Shown here: piece by piece, positions 23,804 to 35,400 of the stretch | Position numbering within the stretch: the first letter of the stretch is position 1 | How the letters are laid out: each line of letters starts with the position of its first letter | DNA from: Chromera velia | Lineage: Eukaryota > Sar > Chromeraceae | NCBI GenBank assembly: GCA_018398765.1 | Contig: JAHBMJ010001879.1 | Location: 5,778-66,905, forward strand | Direction: 5' to 3' | Length of the DNA stretch: 61,128 nucleotides | Made by a program: the position numbers and the translations under genes | The notes under the pieces: generated by a model | Seen by the model: only the letters and a program-made list of their open reading frames with translations | What the model was told of the DNA's origin: nothing | Databases searched by the model: none

Positions 23804-24330
23804 CACACACACACACACACGCACTCGCATAAACGCACACATGCAGACACGGACAGAGAGAGAGCATGAGTGCATGCGCCGATCCAATATCAAGAAAAGA
23901 TAACCACTGGCTCAAATTTTGTCGCCTCCCTCAACCGAATCCGTCCTGCGCTGCAAAAGGAGGAGAAAGCCTTACTGCATGAGTGGGGGCTCGAAAGAAA
24001 GAAAGGGAGGGCCCCATGCCACCCTTTCTTTCTCTTTCGAGCCCCCATGCCAAGTGTCCATCTGTCTGCTGGAGAAGAAGAAGATGCGCCCGCACAAGAT
24101 CCTTCGAAGGGCTTTACGAGGAACCTCGCCTCATGTCTGTGATACCACACTAGCAGGCAGGCAGGCAAAATCAATTTACAGGCAGGAATTGAAAAAAACA
24201 AAACAAAGTCATACAGACGGACCATTTCTGGTATGTCGATAGCGAATCCTCCTGAGTCAGTCAGGCACACAAAAAAGAAAGAGAGCGTGCACAAACAGAC
24301 AAATGAGACCACGCACATAGGATACTGACA
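22283..24330. other. No gene recognised; AT-rich first, then simple repeats
   Basis: 22390-22960 is AT-rich with T runs. 23760-23830 is a (CA)n tract. The frames across 23000-23870 have non-ATG starts, no domain and biased composition from repeats. Confidence 0.5.
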
Positions 24331-24332
24331 CA

Positions 24333-24485
24333 CAGACTATGTCGTCTTTTCTTTCGCCTTTTCTCTTTCTTCATTCTCTTCTGTCTGTTTCTTTCTTGTT
24401 TTGGCGCGCTCCCTCACTGGAAGGGTACCATACCAGAGCACCCGGCCTTGAGCGTACCCTGCGGCCCTTCCTTGCCCAGTGCAGG
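24333..24485. repeat. Dispersed 160-bp repeat, copy 2
   Basis: Matches 18630-18790 (see that entry), in the same orientation. Confidence 0.75.
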
Positions 24486-24909
24486 CTAACGCCTTTGCAC
24501 TTTCACATTCTTTCCATCTGGACGTGTTCGTTTATTTTCTTCTCCTTTCGTTTACGAGGCAGCAGCAGCAGCAGGAGCAGCAGCCAGACCCTCTCAACCG
24601 CCAGCAGCCGTAGGACTTTCTTTTTTCTTTCTGTTTTCTTTCTTCCCTTCCTTCTTTTTTCTTTGGGGTTCCCTTTCTGTTTTCTTTCTTCCTTCTGGGG
24701 TTCCTTTTGTCGTCTCTCAGCCTCAGCCTCTCTCTTCTTGCTGGATCTCATCTTTTGCCCCCCCGCCCAGATGGAAAGAATGCGTGTGCGTGTGCATGTA
24801 TGTGTGTGTGTGTGTGCGACGTGTGTATGCGTGACTGCTCACAGGTATGAGGACCTGGAGGAAACCGTCCTTGTGCGGAAATAAGGAAAGACAACAGGCT
24901 ATTCGAAAA

Positions 24910-24944
<35 letters not shown>

Positions 24945-25196
24945 AGAGGGATTCCCTCCCAGAGAGGAAATTTGAAAGGAAGGAAGGAAGGAAGGAAGGA
25001 AGGTGGTCCCACAGCGAAGAAACACAAAAGAGAGACTGCAGAGTGGAAGGAAACGATGGGGGCTGATCAAGGAGGGAGGGAGGCCTTTTTTCCTTTTCCT
25101 GAAACCTGCATGCATGCATGCATGCATACCGTACTCTGCTCTGCTCTGCTCTGCTGCCTCTCTCTGATCTGATGTGTGTTTCTTAACATCATGTAC

Positions 25197-25681
25197 TTCG
25201 TTCTGTCTTCCTTCCGATCGTCGGAGTACAAATGCACTGACGGACCCACCCGAACAAGTATACAGCATTTCAGTGTCCGCCAGTTTTTGCTTAGCGTCAT
25301 CTGCACGCACGCATGCATGCACGGAAAGGAAAAAGAGAGAGCTCCACAAGAAAGGGGACAGGCAGTGAGTGGGAGAGGGGTGAACGGAGGTCTCGTATAC
25401 TCCCGAACGAACGAACGAACGCACCTCCTTGGGGGAACGAGAGGGAGGGAACGGCTTACGAGAGGGAAGAAGAAGGTACGGTAAGGAGACCATCAGACAA
25501 ATCCACATGCATGCATGCATGCAGTGCGTATGCACGTGTGTCACGGACCTGCCCACATGATGGATGGATGGATGGATCCATCGAGCGAGGTGACGACGAG
25601 GAAATGAGTCAGTTGCTCCGTGATGCCATTGTGTGTGTGATGTTGTCATTGATTAGTTCAGAGAAGTTTCTGTTTACACTC

Positions 25682-25716
<35 letters not shown>

Positions 25717-25915
25717 TTCTCTCTCGTGGACCCTTCTGTCTGCCCCTGACCAACCAACCGACGTACCAGGAATTGATTTGAAATGGACGGACGCTCGGTC
25801 GATTCCCGAGGCCGTTACTCCGCTGGGCCAGTGAAAGACCTGCGTGCTTCCACAAAGTTTAATGCGATCAAATCACATATGATACCTTCCTTCCTTCCTT
25901 CCTTCCTTCCTTCCT

Positions 25916-25949
<34 letters not shown>

Positions 25950-27187
25950 TGTGTGCGGGTGTATGTGTACGTGTAACTGACGGATTTTTGTATGTAGGGT
26001 TTTTCATCCGTGTGAAAGAGACTTTCATTCACGCTGCATGTGCGTTTGTGTGTCTTGGCTGACTGAAGAGAAGCAGGAACAAGAGAGAAGATCCCTCCAT
26101 GTAGCCGAAAAAAAGAGGGTAAACATGCATGTATAAATCAAACTCCATGCAGCCGAAAAAAAGAGGGTAAACATGCATGTATGAATCAAACTCCATGCAG
26201 CCGAAAAAAAGAGGGTAAACATGCATGTATGAATCAAACTCCATGCAGCCGAAAAAAAGAGGGTAAACATGCATGTATGAATCAAACTCCATGCATGCAG
26301 AAAAAAAGAGGGTAAACATGCATGTATAAATCAAACTCCATGCAGCCGAAAAAAAGAGGGTAAACATGCATGTATAAATCAAACTCCATGCAGCCGAAAA
26401 AAAGAGGGTAAACATGCATCTATGAATCAAACTCCATGCATGCAGAAAAAAAGAGGGTAAACATGCATGTATGAATCAAACTCCATGCAGCCGAAAAAAA
26501 GAGGGTAAACATGCATGTATGAATCAACCTCCATGCATGCAGAAACAGGTCGAGAGAGAGCATGATCGCTTCAGTTAACTTCTGTTTGGTCCTTAATTTT
26601 CTGCAGTGATCTGTTTGTTTTTCGGTGCTTAGCTCGGTGAAGAGAGAGAAGACAAGACCCATGCAGCCAAACACAGGAAAGGATGATTGAAGAAGAAACA
26701 AAAACTGAATTGAGTGCACGATGTACCATACCGAAAAAGAAATCGAGCAAGACACGCATGACAAGACGTACACCTAGGTCCGCGAGTCGATCTGTCCATC
26801 TGCGTTGAGTTTCCATCGATGGAACTGTCCCTCGATCCCCTCCCATGCGTACCTACACAGAGGGACCCACCCTCTCACTTGAGGAAGAGCTAGAGGACAG
26901 CCAGGCATCTTGGGGACGGGGACTGTTCGTAAGGAAAGGAGAACAAAAGCAATATATTTCTTTTCATCAGCCGAGACGCGGGCGAGCTAGAGGAGAAGAA
27001 AGAGAAGCAGGCAATGAAAAAAGGAAAGGGACGTCGTACATACCGTAACTGCGGTGAATGTCGTCACCGGGTGGCCCTTATCTCCGTAATCACTCAACCA
27101 CCTGAGGTGCTGCACACAGAGAGAATGAGAGAGAGAGAGAGAGAGAGAGGAAAAGACAGAGACACACACAAAGACACACAGAGAGAA

Positions 27188-27238
<51 letters not shown>

Positions 27239-28103
27239 GACAGAGACACACACAAACACACACACACACACACACACACACAGAGAGAGAAAGCGAGAGT
27301 TATTGCCGTACGTACATACAAATGTCTGCCTGACTCGTTTTTGTGTTTTCTGCACGCAAAGTCGGCAGATGCGAGGTGGAAGATGAGAGGTTTGATTGAG
27401 AAGATGTACATATGGATGAGAGCTTTGCTATGGTGAGAGTGAACATGCAAGAAAGATAAAACAGGAGTCTCTTTCCATCTTTCCTTCCTTCTTTCCTTCC
27501 TTTCTTCCTTTCTTCCTTCCTTCCTTCTTTCCTTCCTTCCTTCCTTCCTTCCTTCCGCCCCTCTCTTCAACTTTCTCCCTCCCCCCTTTCCCTTCTGCCT
27601 TTGTACCCGACCACCCAAAGCTTCTTCAGCCCATTTCGCTCTTTGCTCTCAGACTTTCTTTGTTCTTCTGCTTTGCTTTTCCTAGTCTTGCCCCCTTTGC
27701 CCTTTCTCTGACCTCCTCTCGATTTTTTGGCTTCTCTCGAATCTCCCCATTGCAGAAGGCAACCTGAGTGTTCCGAGAATGCACAGAGGGAGGGAGGGAG
27801 GGAGGGAGGGAGGGAGGGAAAAAGGGTTCCTTTTAAATAGAGGTCAGGCACCCACGAGCAGAGACAAAGAGAGACGAGACAGAAGAGAGGGAGAGAAAGT
27901 TCTTTCAGTGAATGAGTGAGTGAGTCACTGAGTCACGGAGTGAGAAGGTCTGCAAATGAGGAGGAAGTACAAAGGTGACCAGCGAAGCGGACTAGCAGCT
28001 AAATCAGTGAATGAGCAAAGCCTTGGTCGGCCGGACAAATCGCTCAAGACCATCTAAAACCTTCCTGCCTGCAACCGAAGCCCTGAACGAGACCTGCTGT
28101 AAA

Positions 28104-28134
<31 letters not shown>

Positions 28135-29464
28135 AAAAAAAGAAAAGAAAGACAGATAGAAGAAATGGCAAATGGGTAAATGTGTATCGAAAAGAAAGAA
28201 AAAAAGAGAAAAAGAAGGAGAAGGAGAGGGGGAGAGGGAAGACAGAGAGAGAGAGCTAGGGAGAAGGAGAGACGGAGAGTGAGTGTGAGAGAGAGAGAAA
28301 GAGAGAAAACAAAAAAGAAAGAAAGAAAAAAAGAAAGACAGACAGACAGACAGACAGACAGAAACATGAAAGAAGCGAAAAAGAAACAAAGAAAAAGCGA
28401 AATAAAGACTCACAGAAAACAACAAACGGTCAGGCAGGCAGGCAGGCACACACACACACACACACATACACACACACACACACACATACACACACAGAGA
28501 GAGAGAGAGAGAGACCTGGTCCGAGCAGATCACAAAGCCGCAATCGAAACCCTCAGGACCCTTCTTCTCTCCGAGTCTTTTGACGAGTTCGTCCCTCTTG
28601 CCCTGTATGCATGCATAATTGGTGGCAAGAGAAGGTGGAAAGAAGGTGGGGGGAACCGAGAAAGCACACCGAGAGAAAAGTCCAACACACAAAAGAAACG
28701 GAGTACTAATCAAACGCAAGGAAGGCAATGAATGTTGGGGGAGGGCAGATGTGAAGAAACAAAGAGACAAAAGCGGATCCAGATGGAAGGAAGGAAGGAA
28801 GGAAGGAAGGAAGGAAGGACGGAAACAGCATGGATCCAGAATGAATGTAAAGGAAGGAAAGAAGGAGAGCCTCCTCATCCTTAATTTGGCATTTCTGTCT
28901 GAAACACCGAACAGACACCACAAAGAGGGAGCAGAGAAGCAGGAGTATCCTATACGGAAGAAGGACAGAGAAGAAAAGAAAAGAACAGAAAGGAAAAGAA
29001 AAGGACAAAGGGAAACGACAGAGAAAAGGAGACAGACAAAAGCCCCACAGGGACTGCCCAGGTTTCTTTCCCCCCTCTGGGCTCCTCTTGTTATCTGACA
29101 CTCGCCGACTGGCACTTCAAGGCACTCACCCACTGATACTTCAAGGCACTCACCCACTAAAATTTCAAGGCACTCACCCACAGACTGACTCGCGCGATCC
29201 TGCGAAGAGAAGTTCCAAAGGAGGGGAAGGGGGAGGGAAGAATGTCAGGAAGTCAGAGGAAGGCGGGGAAAGAAGGGCGCAGTTCGCGAGTACCGATTGA
29301 TTGATAGAAGGCCACAGCTCTCTCTTCTATTCAGTTCTATTCGTGCATGCCCATGAGCTTCTCCATGAAATCTCTGAGGAAATCACAATGGCAAGCCGAA
29401 GCCTCACAAAGAAAAGGGACGACAAGAAGACAGCCCCCGCACAGCACGCACACGCACGCGCGCG

Positions 29465-29515
<51 letters not shown>

Positions 29516-30223
29516 ACGAAAGGAGGGGACAGAGGGAGAGGAGAAGTGTGGGTTGCATGAGTGAGCTTCTTCCTCCCTCACATTCCGCAAAGCTTCGAAG
29601 GATCCGGGTCTCGAATCGCGTCTTCATCGATGTCTGCAAGCAGGGAAGCAGGCAGGCAGGCAGGCAGGTAGGCTGAAGGGAAATCACTGCACTCCAGCCG
29701 GTCATTTTCGGTGTAGAAACAGAAACACACACAGAATGCACCTACCTGTTCAAGTATCGACACGTGACTGTTGCGCTGTGACGTACTGGAATGCTGGAAG
29801 GGGCCGCCTGGAGTCTGCCTGAGGCTTTTTCTTTCAGGCTTTCTTACAAACACAGCCTGGAGGTCGGCTCTTCACACTCACGGTCTTGCAGAAAAGGCGA
29901 AAGGTTTTTCAAGATGGGGTGAGAACACGACTAGCTTGCAAGACAGCCGCGCAATGTATGAGAGGGCAGTTCGAATGAGGAAAGTAGAAGAAAGGACACA
30001 ATGCACGCCAAGAGAAGAACTTTTTGGTGTCTGCCTGTCTCCCTGACTGTCAAACAAACAATAGGAGTAAAGGCGTCATGCACACACAGCAACAAGACAG
30101 CATCGATATACTTAATTCTGTCTATCTGCTTGTAAGCCCACCCGGAGACATCCCTCCAAAAATCGGCATTCCCTGCTGTTCCATCACTTTCCGTCTCCAC
30201 TTGCTGGAAGAGCCCAGCAGCAC
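25197..30223 (-). CDS. maf: Maf-type nucleoside triphosphate pyrophosphatase (both ends unresolved)
   Basis: Maf proteins hydrolyse non-canonical or excess NTPs to NMPs (house-cleaning; also the N-terminal half of animal ASMTL). Exons on the minus strand: 30223-30142, 29633-29582, 29402-29387 (only 16 nt), 28602-28516, 28093-28061, 27349-27320, 27109-27044, 25839-25767, 25300-25197. All phases match, with GT-AG borders, giving 181 codons. Visible landmarks: VLLGSSSKWRRKVMEQQG (the SxSxxR start motif), SPDIDEDAIRDPDPSKL, FVICSDQ, a degenerate GRK..K where REKP is usual, HPVTTFTAVTVF, GIDRASVHFKSIPDDAKQKL and LYTCSGG (normally CAGG). A first exon with ATG was not found above 30223. A further C-terminal exon (DGFLQ, near 24869-24843) is likely but uncertain. 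The degenerate GRK and CSGG sites leave activity open. Identification rests on the ordered motif chain and unbroken phase. Confidence 0.72.
26096..26548. repeat. 48-bp minisatellite, about nine copies
   Basis: The unit runs GCCGAAAAAAAGAGGGTAAA, then CATGCATGTATRAATCAAAC and TCCATGCA. Two unit types alternate: CATGCAGCCG and CATGCATGCAG before the A run. It lies inside the intron between Maf exons 27109-27044 and 25839-25767. Confidence 0.95.
27120..27290. repeat. (GA)n and (CA)n tract
   Basis: GA repeats with CACACAAA blocks, repeated as two similar halves (27119-27180 and 27181-27260), in a Maf intron. Confidence 0.85.
29446..29516. repeat. (CA)n with CG core
   Basis: CACGCACGCGCG followed by (CA)n, next to the 16-nt Maf micro-exon 29387-29402. 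Confidence 0.9.
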
Positions 30224-30744
30224 CTGCGTGCACGTATATGCGCAAGACAGTCACACATTCACATAAGAATATGGTCCCGATATACGTACACGACAGCTTA
30301 TGCGCATGCACTCGTTGGACCCGGACAAACACTGGCATGCAACTGCTTCACTTGATTCGGGTCTCTTCTGACAGAGCGTATCATGCATCAATGTCACCAG
30401 ATAGTGAGTAATGGTTCGGAGGAAAGGACGGAATCTCTTCCTCTTTGTTGGAGCCAACCTTGTTTGTGGAGAAGAATTCCTTCACTTCGGGAGTCACCAT
30501 CCTGTTCTCTCACTTCCGTCGCCGTCTCCGTCCCCGTCTCCTGCTCTCTCTTTCCAGCTTCCCAATTTGACAAGAGACGATAAGTTCACGTGCAAATTAT
30601 GCGGTAATGTACATACGCCTCTTTGCCACACAGCTCTGCAGATCTCGTTCTTTCAAGGAAGTGAGCTGATCCAGCAAACGCCAATACCCCCAATATCAAT
30701 CTCAACGGGAGGAGTTGAACCTGTGCGGATTAGAGATTGACTTA

Positions 30745-31925
30745 ATTGAGGGTATATATGCAGATATGATGCTTGAAGATGTTACCACACTGATGCCCAT
30801 GGGCCAACCACTAAATGCATGACTATCACCATCAGAGTCACAGTCAGGTCAGAGACAGTTGGCCATCATTGCTGATGGTTGACCGTAATTGGCCGTCTAC
30901 GTACCGTCTTTTCATGTCTTTTCAGCATGCATTTTTTTGTTTCTCAAATTTCAGCCAGCCTGACGAGACATGATCGACGAGACGGCTCGCCATCGATCTC
31001 GTGCCGCTCGTCTCGCCAGAACAAGCCGGAACAGCATGCATACTGAAGTGATCAATAAGCTTGCTCCTAGAATCGAGACTAACAGGAAAAAGCGGAACCT
31101 TCGGACAAACTAGGCTAGATCCGCCCCTCAATGGGCCCTCATATGTGGGGACGCGGCATACATAACAAAACCTTCGATCATCAATGCTGAAGCACTCACA
31201 GATAATTACAGTAAATTACAGATAATGACAGATCAAACTAGATCAAATTAAATACTTTTATTTGCACTGTTTCGGCATACAACTATGACTCACTAAGACT
31301 CATTCATACTCATTCAAAAGTTCATCCATGCATTCGATCAATTTTTTAAATATTTATAAGAACTGCACATAGAGATCTAGTAAAATCATCATATAGAGAT
31401 GTAGTAAAATCACCAGTGACCAATCACGATGCAAACCGTCCCCCGACAATGGACTATAAGAAAAACCTGGAACATTAATGTACATTAATGCTATGTTATA
31501 CTACTAGTAAAGTTTTGAGCCCAACTCATTTCAAACAAAATATACAAACAGTAACATACTGATATTTTACATTTCTTAAAAACTAGCTTAAAAACATGTC
31601 TGGTTAAAATTGAATGAATGAATGAATAAATAAATTGAGAGGGTTAATAGAGGGATACTTGGCTATTTAAATATGTATTTAATTATGGGATGATTGCTAA
31701 ACCGATAGGGCACCACTAATCACTAATCACTATCTTCATCATAACGATGGTATATAATGATAATTCAATTTTCACATGCATATTATCTTAGAAGATGCAG
31801 CTTATCATGCAAGTGATGATAATCCCGAGTTTGTATATAGATGTATACAGAAAGTCATATTATTATGTGACGCAGTGGCTTTGCCGGTGATTCTTTAACA
31901 CAATCGAACATTCCGCTGAATATGA
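30745..31925. other. AT-rich island without a gene
   Basis: Stops in every frame. At 31429-31500 it shares CCGTCCC, a TGGACTA/TGGACCA-like stretch and TGGAACATTAATG with the island at 55150-55235. At 31610-31640 there is an ATGA-type repeat. Confidence 0.65.
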
Positions 31926-32420
31926 TGCGCTTATGAGACGTTGGCGGGGTTTGTGCTTTTCTGTTTCTTCATTAACTGCATTTTTCTGCACCGCAGCACA
32001 CACAGAAGCGTACAAAAAAAGGTGTCTGAGCAGGCAAACAAATCGACAGACTTTTTGTGTGAGAATGGGGACATTCGGCAGATCTCACTGATCATCTATC
32101 GGTTTTCGGCACTCGAAGGAGGATACGAACGAATTCATCTGAACGATCTGCAAAGGCCTGAAGCTGCTGTGGAAGCATGTGAAAGAAAACGGGGTCGAAG
32201 AGTGATGAAGCCCCTTGGAAGTAAAGAGAGTCCGTGAGAAAACTCACTTGCTTACTTGCAGGTACATGAATAGTCCGTGGCGCATGCATGCAAAAGTGCA
32301 CTTAACTGACGAGTGCAAACAGTTTCTGAAAAGAAATGATTTCTCTAACATACACACCACTCGACTCGCTGCATACTGTCCCACTAATGGGATTCACATG
32401 CAACAATGTGACTTGCGTAA
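31926..32420. other. 3' flank of the kinesin gene
   Basis: No gene recognised. The frames on the plus strand lack an ATG or a known domain. It presumably holds the kinesin 3' UTR on the minus strand. Confidence 0.4.
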
Positions 32421-35400
32421 TCAGTCTGCTGACCGACTGACTGACCTTCGCGCAACAAGAGCTTCAGCCGCAGCTCTCGCCTCAAAACTTTCTCTTTCGG
32501 CGTACTTTTTCGGAACACTTGCTCTTTTTACACCCGACCTTTCCGGGGCCTCCCACTCGAATCCACTGGGTCCTCCCTGGATGCCCCCCCGCTCCATCCC
32601 GCTTTCTCTCCCCCTCTCCCGATTATTTCCGTACCCCCAAACTTTCCAATCATCCCCCTCCAGCCCCCCTCCTCCTGGGCGGCTGATGTCTCTGAGGACC
32701 GCCCCTTTTGCCGACGGGTGGTGAGAAGCGAAAGAAAAATCATCGACCGGCGGCCCCGAACGGCGGAATTCTGCACTATTGTGCGTCAACGATGTCCCTG
32801 AGACGCCACCACCGTTCTTTTTCTTCGAGCCAGCAGACGAAGACGGAGACGGGGAGTAGGCAGGATGAGAGGAAGGCGATTGATCGACCCCGAGAGGCAA
32901 ATTTTGCATCACGTCTCCTTGTTGCCTCTCCTGCTCGTTCAGCCGCTGCAACAACCCCCCACCCGCCCCCCCAACCCTCTCTCTCCCCCCCGCAGCCCCA
33001 CCCACCCGCTCAAACCTGTCCATCTGCGCCTGCAGACCCCCTGACAAAGGGCCCTCCCCTCGCCCCCCAAACCCATACCCGTCTCCTTGATGATGATCTG
33101 AGAGGCCCGAACCGCTGAAACCTCCCGTCTCCCCTGCAACCGCAATGCCCCCCATGCCCCTCCAGTTCGGGCACGGCATGGGGGGTGAATTTGAACGGAG
33201 ACTTCGAGCTGCCGCAGACGGAGATGGAATTCGGGGTAGACTGCTGGAGGGGGGGGCTGCAGTCGCAGCAGCAGCAGCAGCAGCTTGTATGAATATGTCT
33301 CTCTCGCAACCTGAAGCATCAAGGGGACCATCCTGGGTCGGGGTCACGTGCCTCCCGCTCGAGCGCTGACTGAGGCTGTTGGGCCGACTGCGGCTCCCTG
33401 TTTGCTTCTGCTGCTGCTGCAGACTGGAAGAAACGGAAACGGTGCGAGAATGCTGTCCCTTCCGATTTACAGACCTGATCGTATTCGGCACTGCCTGCGT
33501 ATGCCCCCTCTCTCCGTGTTCTTCTTCCTCTATGGCATGGAAATGACTGCACGAATCCCCTTGGGCCTGGTGTGGGTGCAAAATGTGCTGCTGCTGCTGA
33601 CTTGGTATCCCCCCCCCAACAGGTGTCCCCCGCCCTGGTGGAAACCCCGCACTTCCCCCGACAGTAGCACTGCCAGGGCCTCCTTGTAATGAAAGTTGCA
33701 GAGCAGCAGTCGCCCTGCCGCTGCTGTTTCGGCTGACTGAGCGGACTACGGCGGCAGAGGAAACTGAGGATGCGGAAGGCGAGGGGGAGCGCGCGCTTCG
33801 GGGATGAGGGAGAGTTGCCCCTCGGACGGGCTGCTGCAGGTGTGGGTGCAGAGTTTGAGAATGATGGGGCTGGCAGTGAGGAGCTCGAGGCTGCTTCTGT
33901 TGAGAGGCCCCGGGACGGGAATGCGAGGAGAGGGGATGGTCATGCCGGGGCTCTCTGGCAGCTCGAACTTTCGCAAGGAGTTGGTCGAAATGCGCAGTGA
34001 GACGAGTGTCGATCGTGGAAATGTCGTAGGCGGATGTTGTCAGGCGCGATCGCTGCCGTCTTCCCCGACCGGTGCCGTCGCCGTCACCACCGAGCGTTTG
34101 AGTGATCTGTGCGTGGAGAGCGGAAGTGCTTCGGCTGTGGGAGCCCATGCTGCTTGTGTGCGATGCAAAAAGACACGAGATGTCCGGGGTGCTGCTACGC
34201 AAACGATCAGGCAGCGGTGGGACGTCAGGGTTTCCATTTTGACTACTGTGAAAACTCAGATCAGAGGTGAGACAGGCTGGAGTGTGAAGTGCCTCGACGA
34301 AGGGCACCCCTGACGGTCTTGGGAGGTTCTCTGGGGGGAAGACTTCTTCAGTCATAATCTCGGACATCGAATCCGCCCTCAGGGGGGGATGGGTGTCAAT
34401 CAACGAGTGCATCCCCCCCGACCCCTTAGGCCCTCCATTAGGAGAGACGGAATTCGATTTTGTGGGGGGCAGCGGGCCGTGGCCCCTCTGGTTCATTCTT
34501 TTGCCCTGCTGCTGTATTCTCTCGTCTCGTCTCCGTACATGGTCTCCTGCTTCATGAGTCCTGCCATCTATCTCTCTTTCTCCTCTTTCTGAAACCCCCG
34601 CCCCCCCGCTCGGAGGATGTTCGAAAGGCTCTTGCTGATGCTGATGTGTTGATCTGTGAGGTGATTGCCTCGGCCGGCCTTCCTGCCGGGGGGCATGCGA
34701 GCTCGGCCTGCTTCTATCCCCCGGCAGCAGAGACGAGGCAGATGAGGAGACAGAAACGCCCCTCGCGTGATCCCCCACGTTCGCGGCGGAGCTGCTAGGC
34801 CTACCGCTGCTTTGACGCTCGTGCTGCGAACGTCTCTGTGACAATTTGCATGTGCTTTCCGGGGGGCCGACTTCTCCGGGTGGGGGCGGGCTTCGGCTTC
34901 GGACATGATGTAGGTTCGGCTGTCGTCTTGCCGGTACGACTGGGTTGGGGGATGTAGTGTGGGGATCCACCGACCGTCGGCCCCCATACACCACAGAAGA
35001 AGAACCTGCTGCTGCTGCTGCTGTGTCCTCGTGAGACCCCATGCTGCAGCCTTTTGAGGAGCGCCCTTTCCCCCCCCATGCAGACTCTCCCGGGCGGGGC
35101 CGGGTCGAATTGTCGGCAGCAGCAGACGGCCTCTGCGCCCCCCTCGAGCAGGCAGCTCTTAGACTTCCTGCAAGGCGGAGGAGGCGGGCCCTCATTGCTT
35201 CTTTTTGCATTCCCAAACGATGATCGCGGCCTCGAGTGTCGGGACTGGAACCTTGCCGCACAGAGCTGCTGTGCGTGCATGGGGGGATGACCGGAGGGAC
35301 TGCGGAGGCGACAGTGGGGGAGACCAACAACTCACGCAGCGCCCCTGACTCAGCAATCGCACAGACGTCCAGCCCCTCCGCCTCTACATCTGCTACAGTC

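Noticed and set aside
23108-23869. 253-codon frame on the plus strand
   Set aside because: Non-ATG start, no domain, and its C-terminal part is a (CA)n tract.
26096-26548. CRISPR-like array
   Set aside because: The regular repeat has no unique spacers; it is a eukaryotic minisatellite.
28054-29181. 375-codon minus-strand frame over Maf exons
   Set aside because: It crosses (GAAA)n, (CAGA)n and (GA)n tracts in other frames. Only the short exon pieces agree with Maf.
30411-30740. 109-codon ATG frame on the plus strand
   Set aside because: It has a CKLCG-type pair but no recognisable domain, and lies in the flank of the Maf gene. Too weak to call.
31941-32237. 98-codon frame downstream of the kinesin stop
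   Set aside because: Starts at a non-ATG codon and matches nothing known; probably spacer or UTR.
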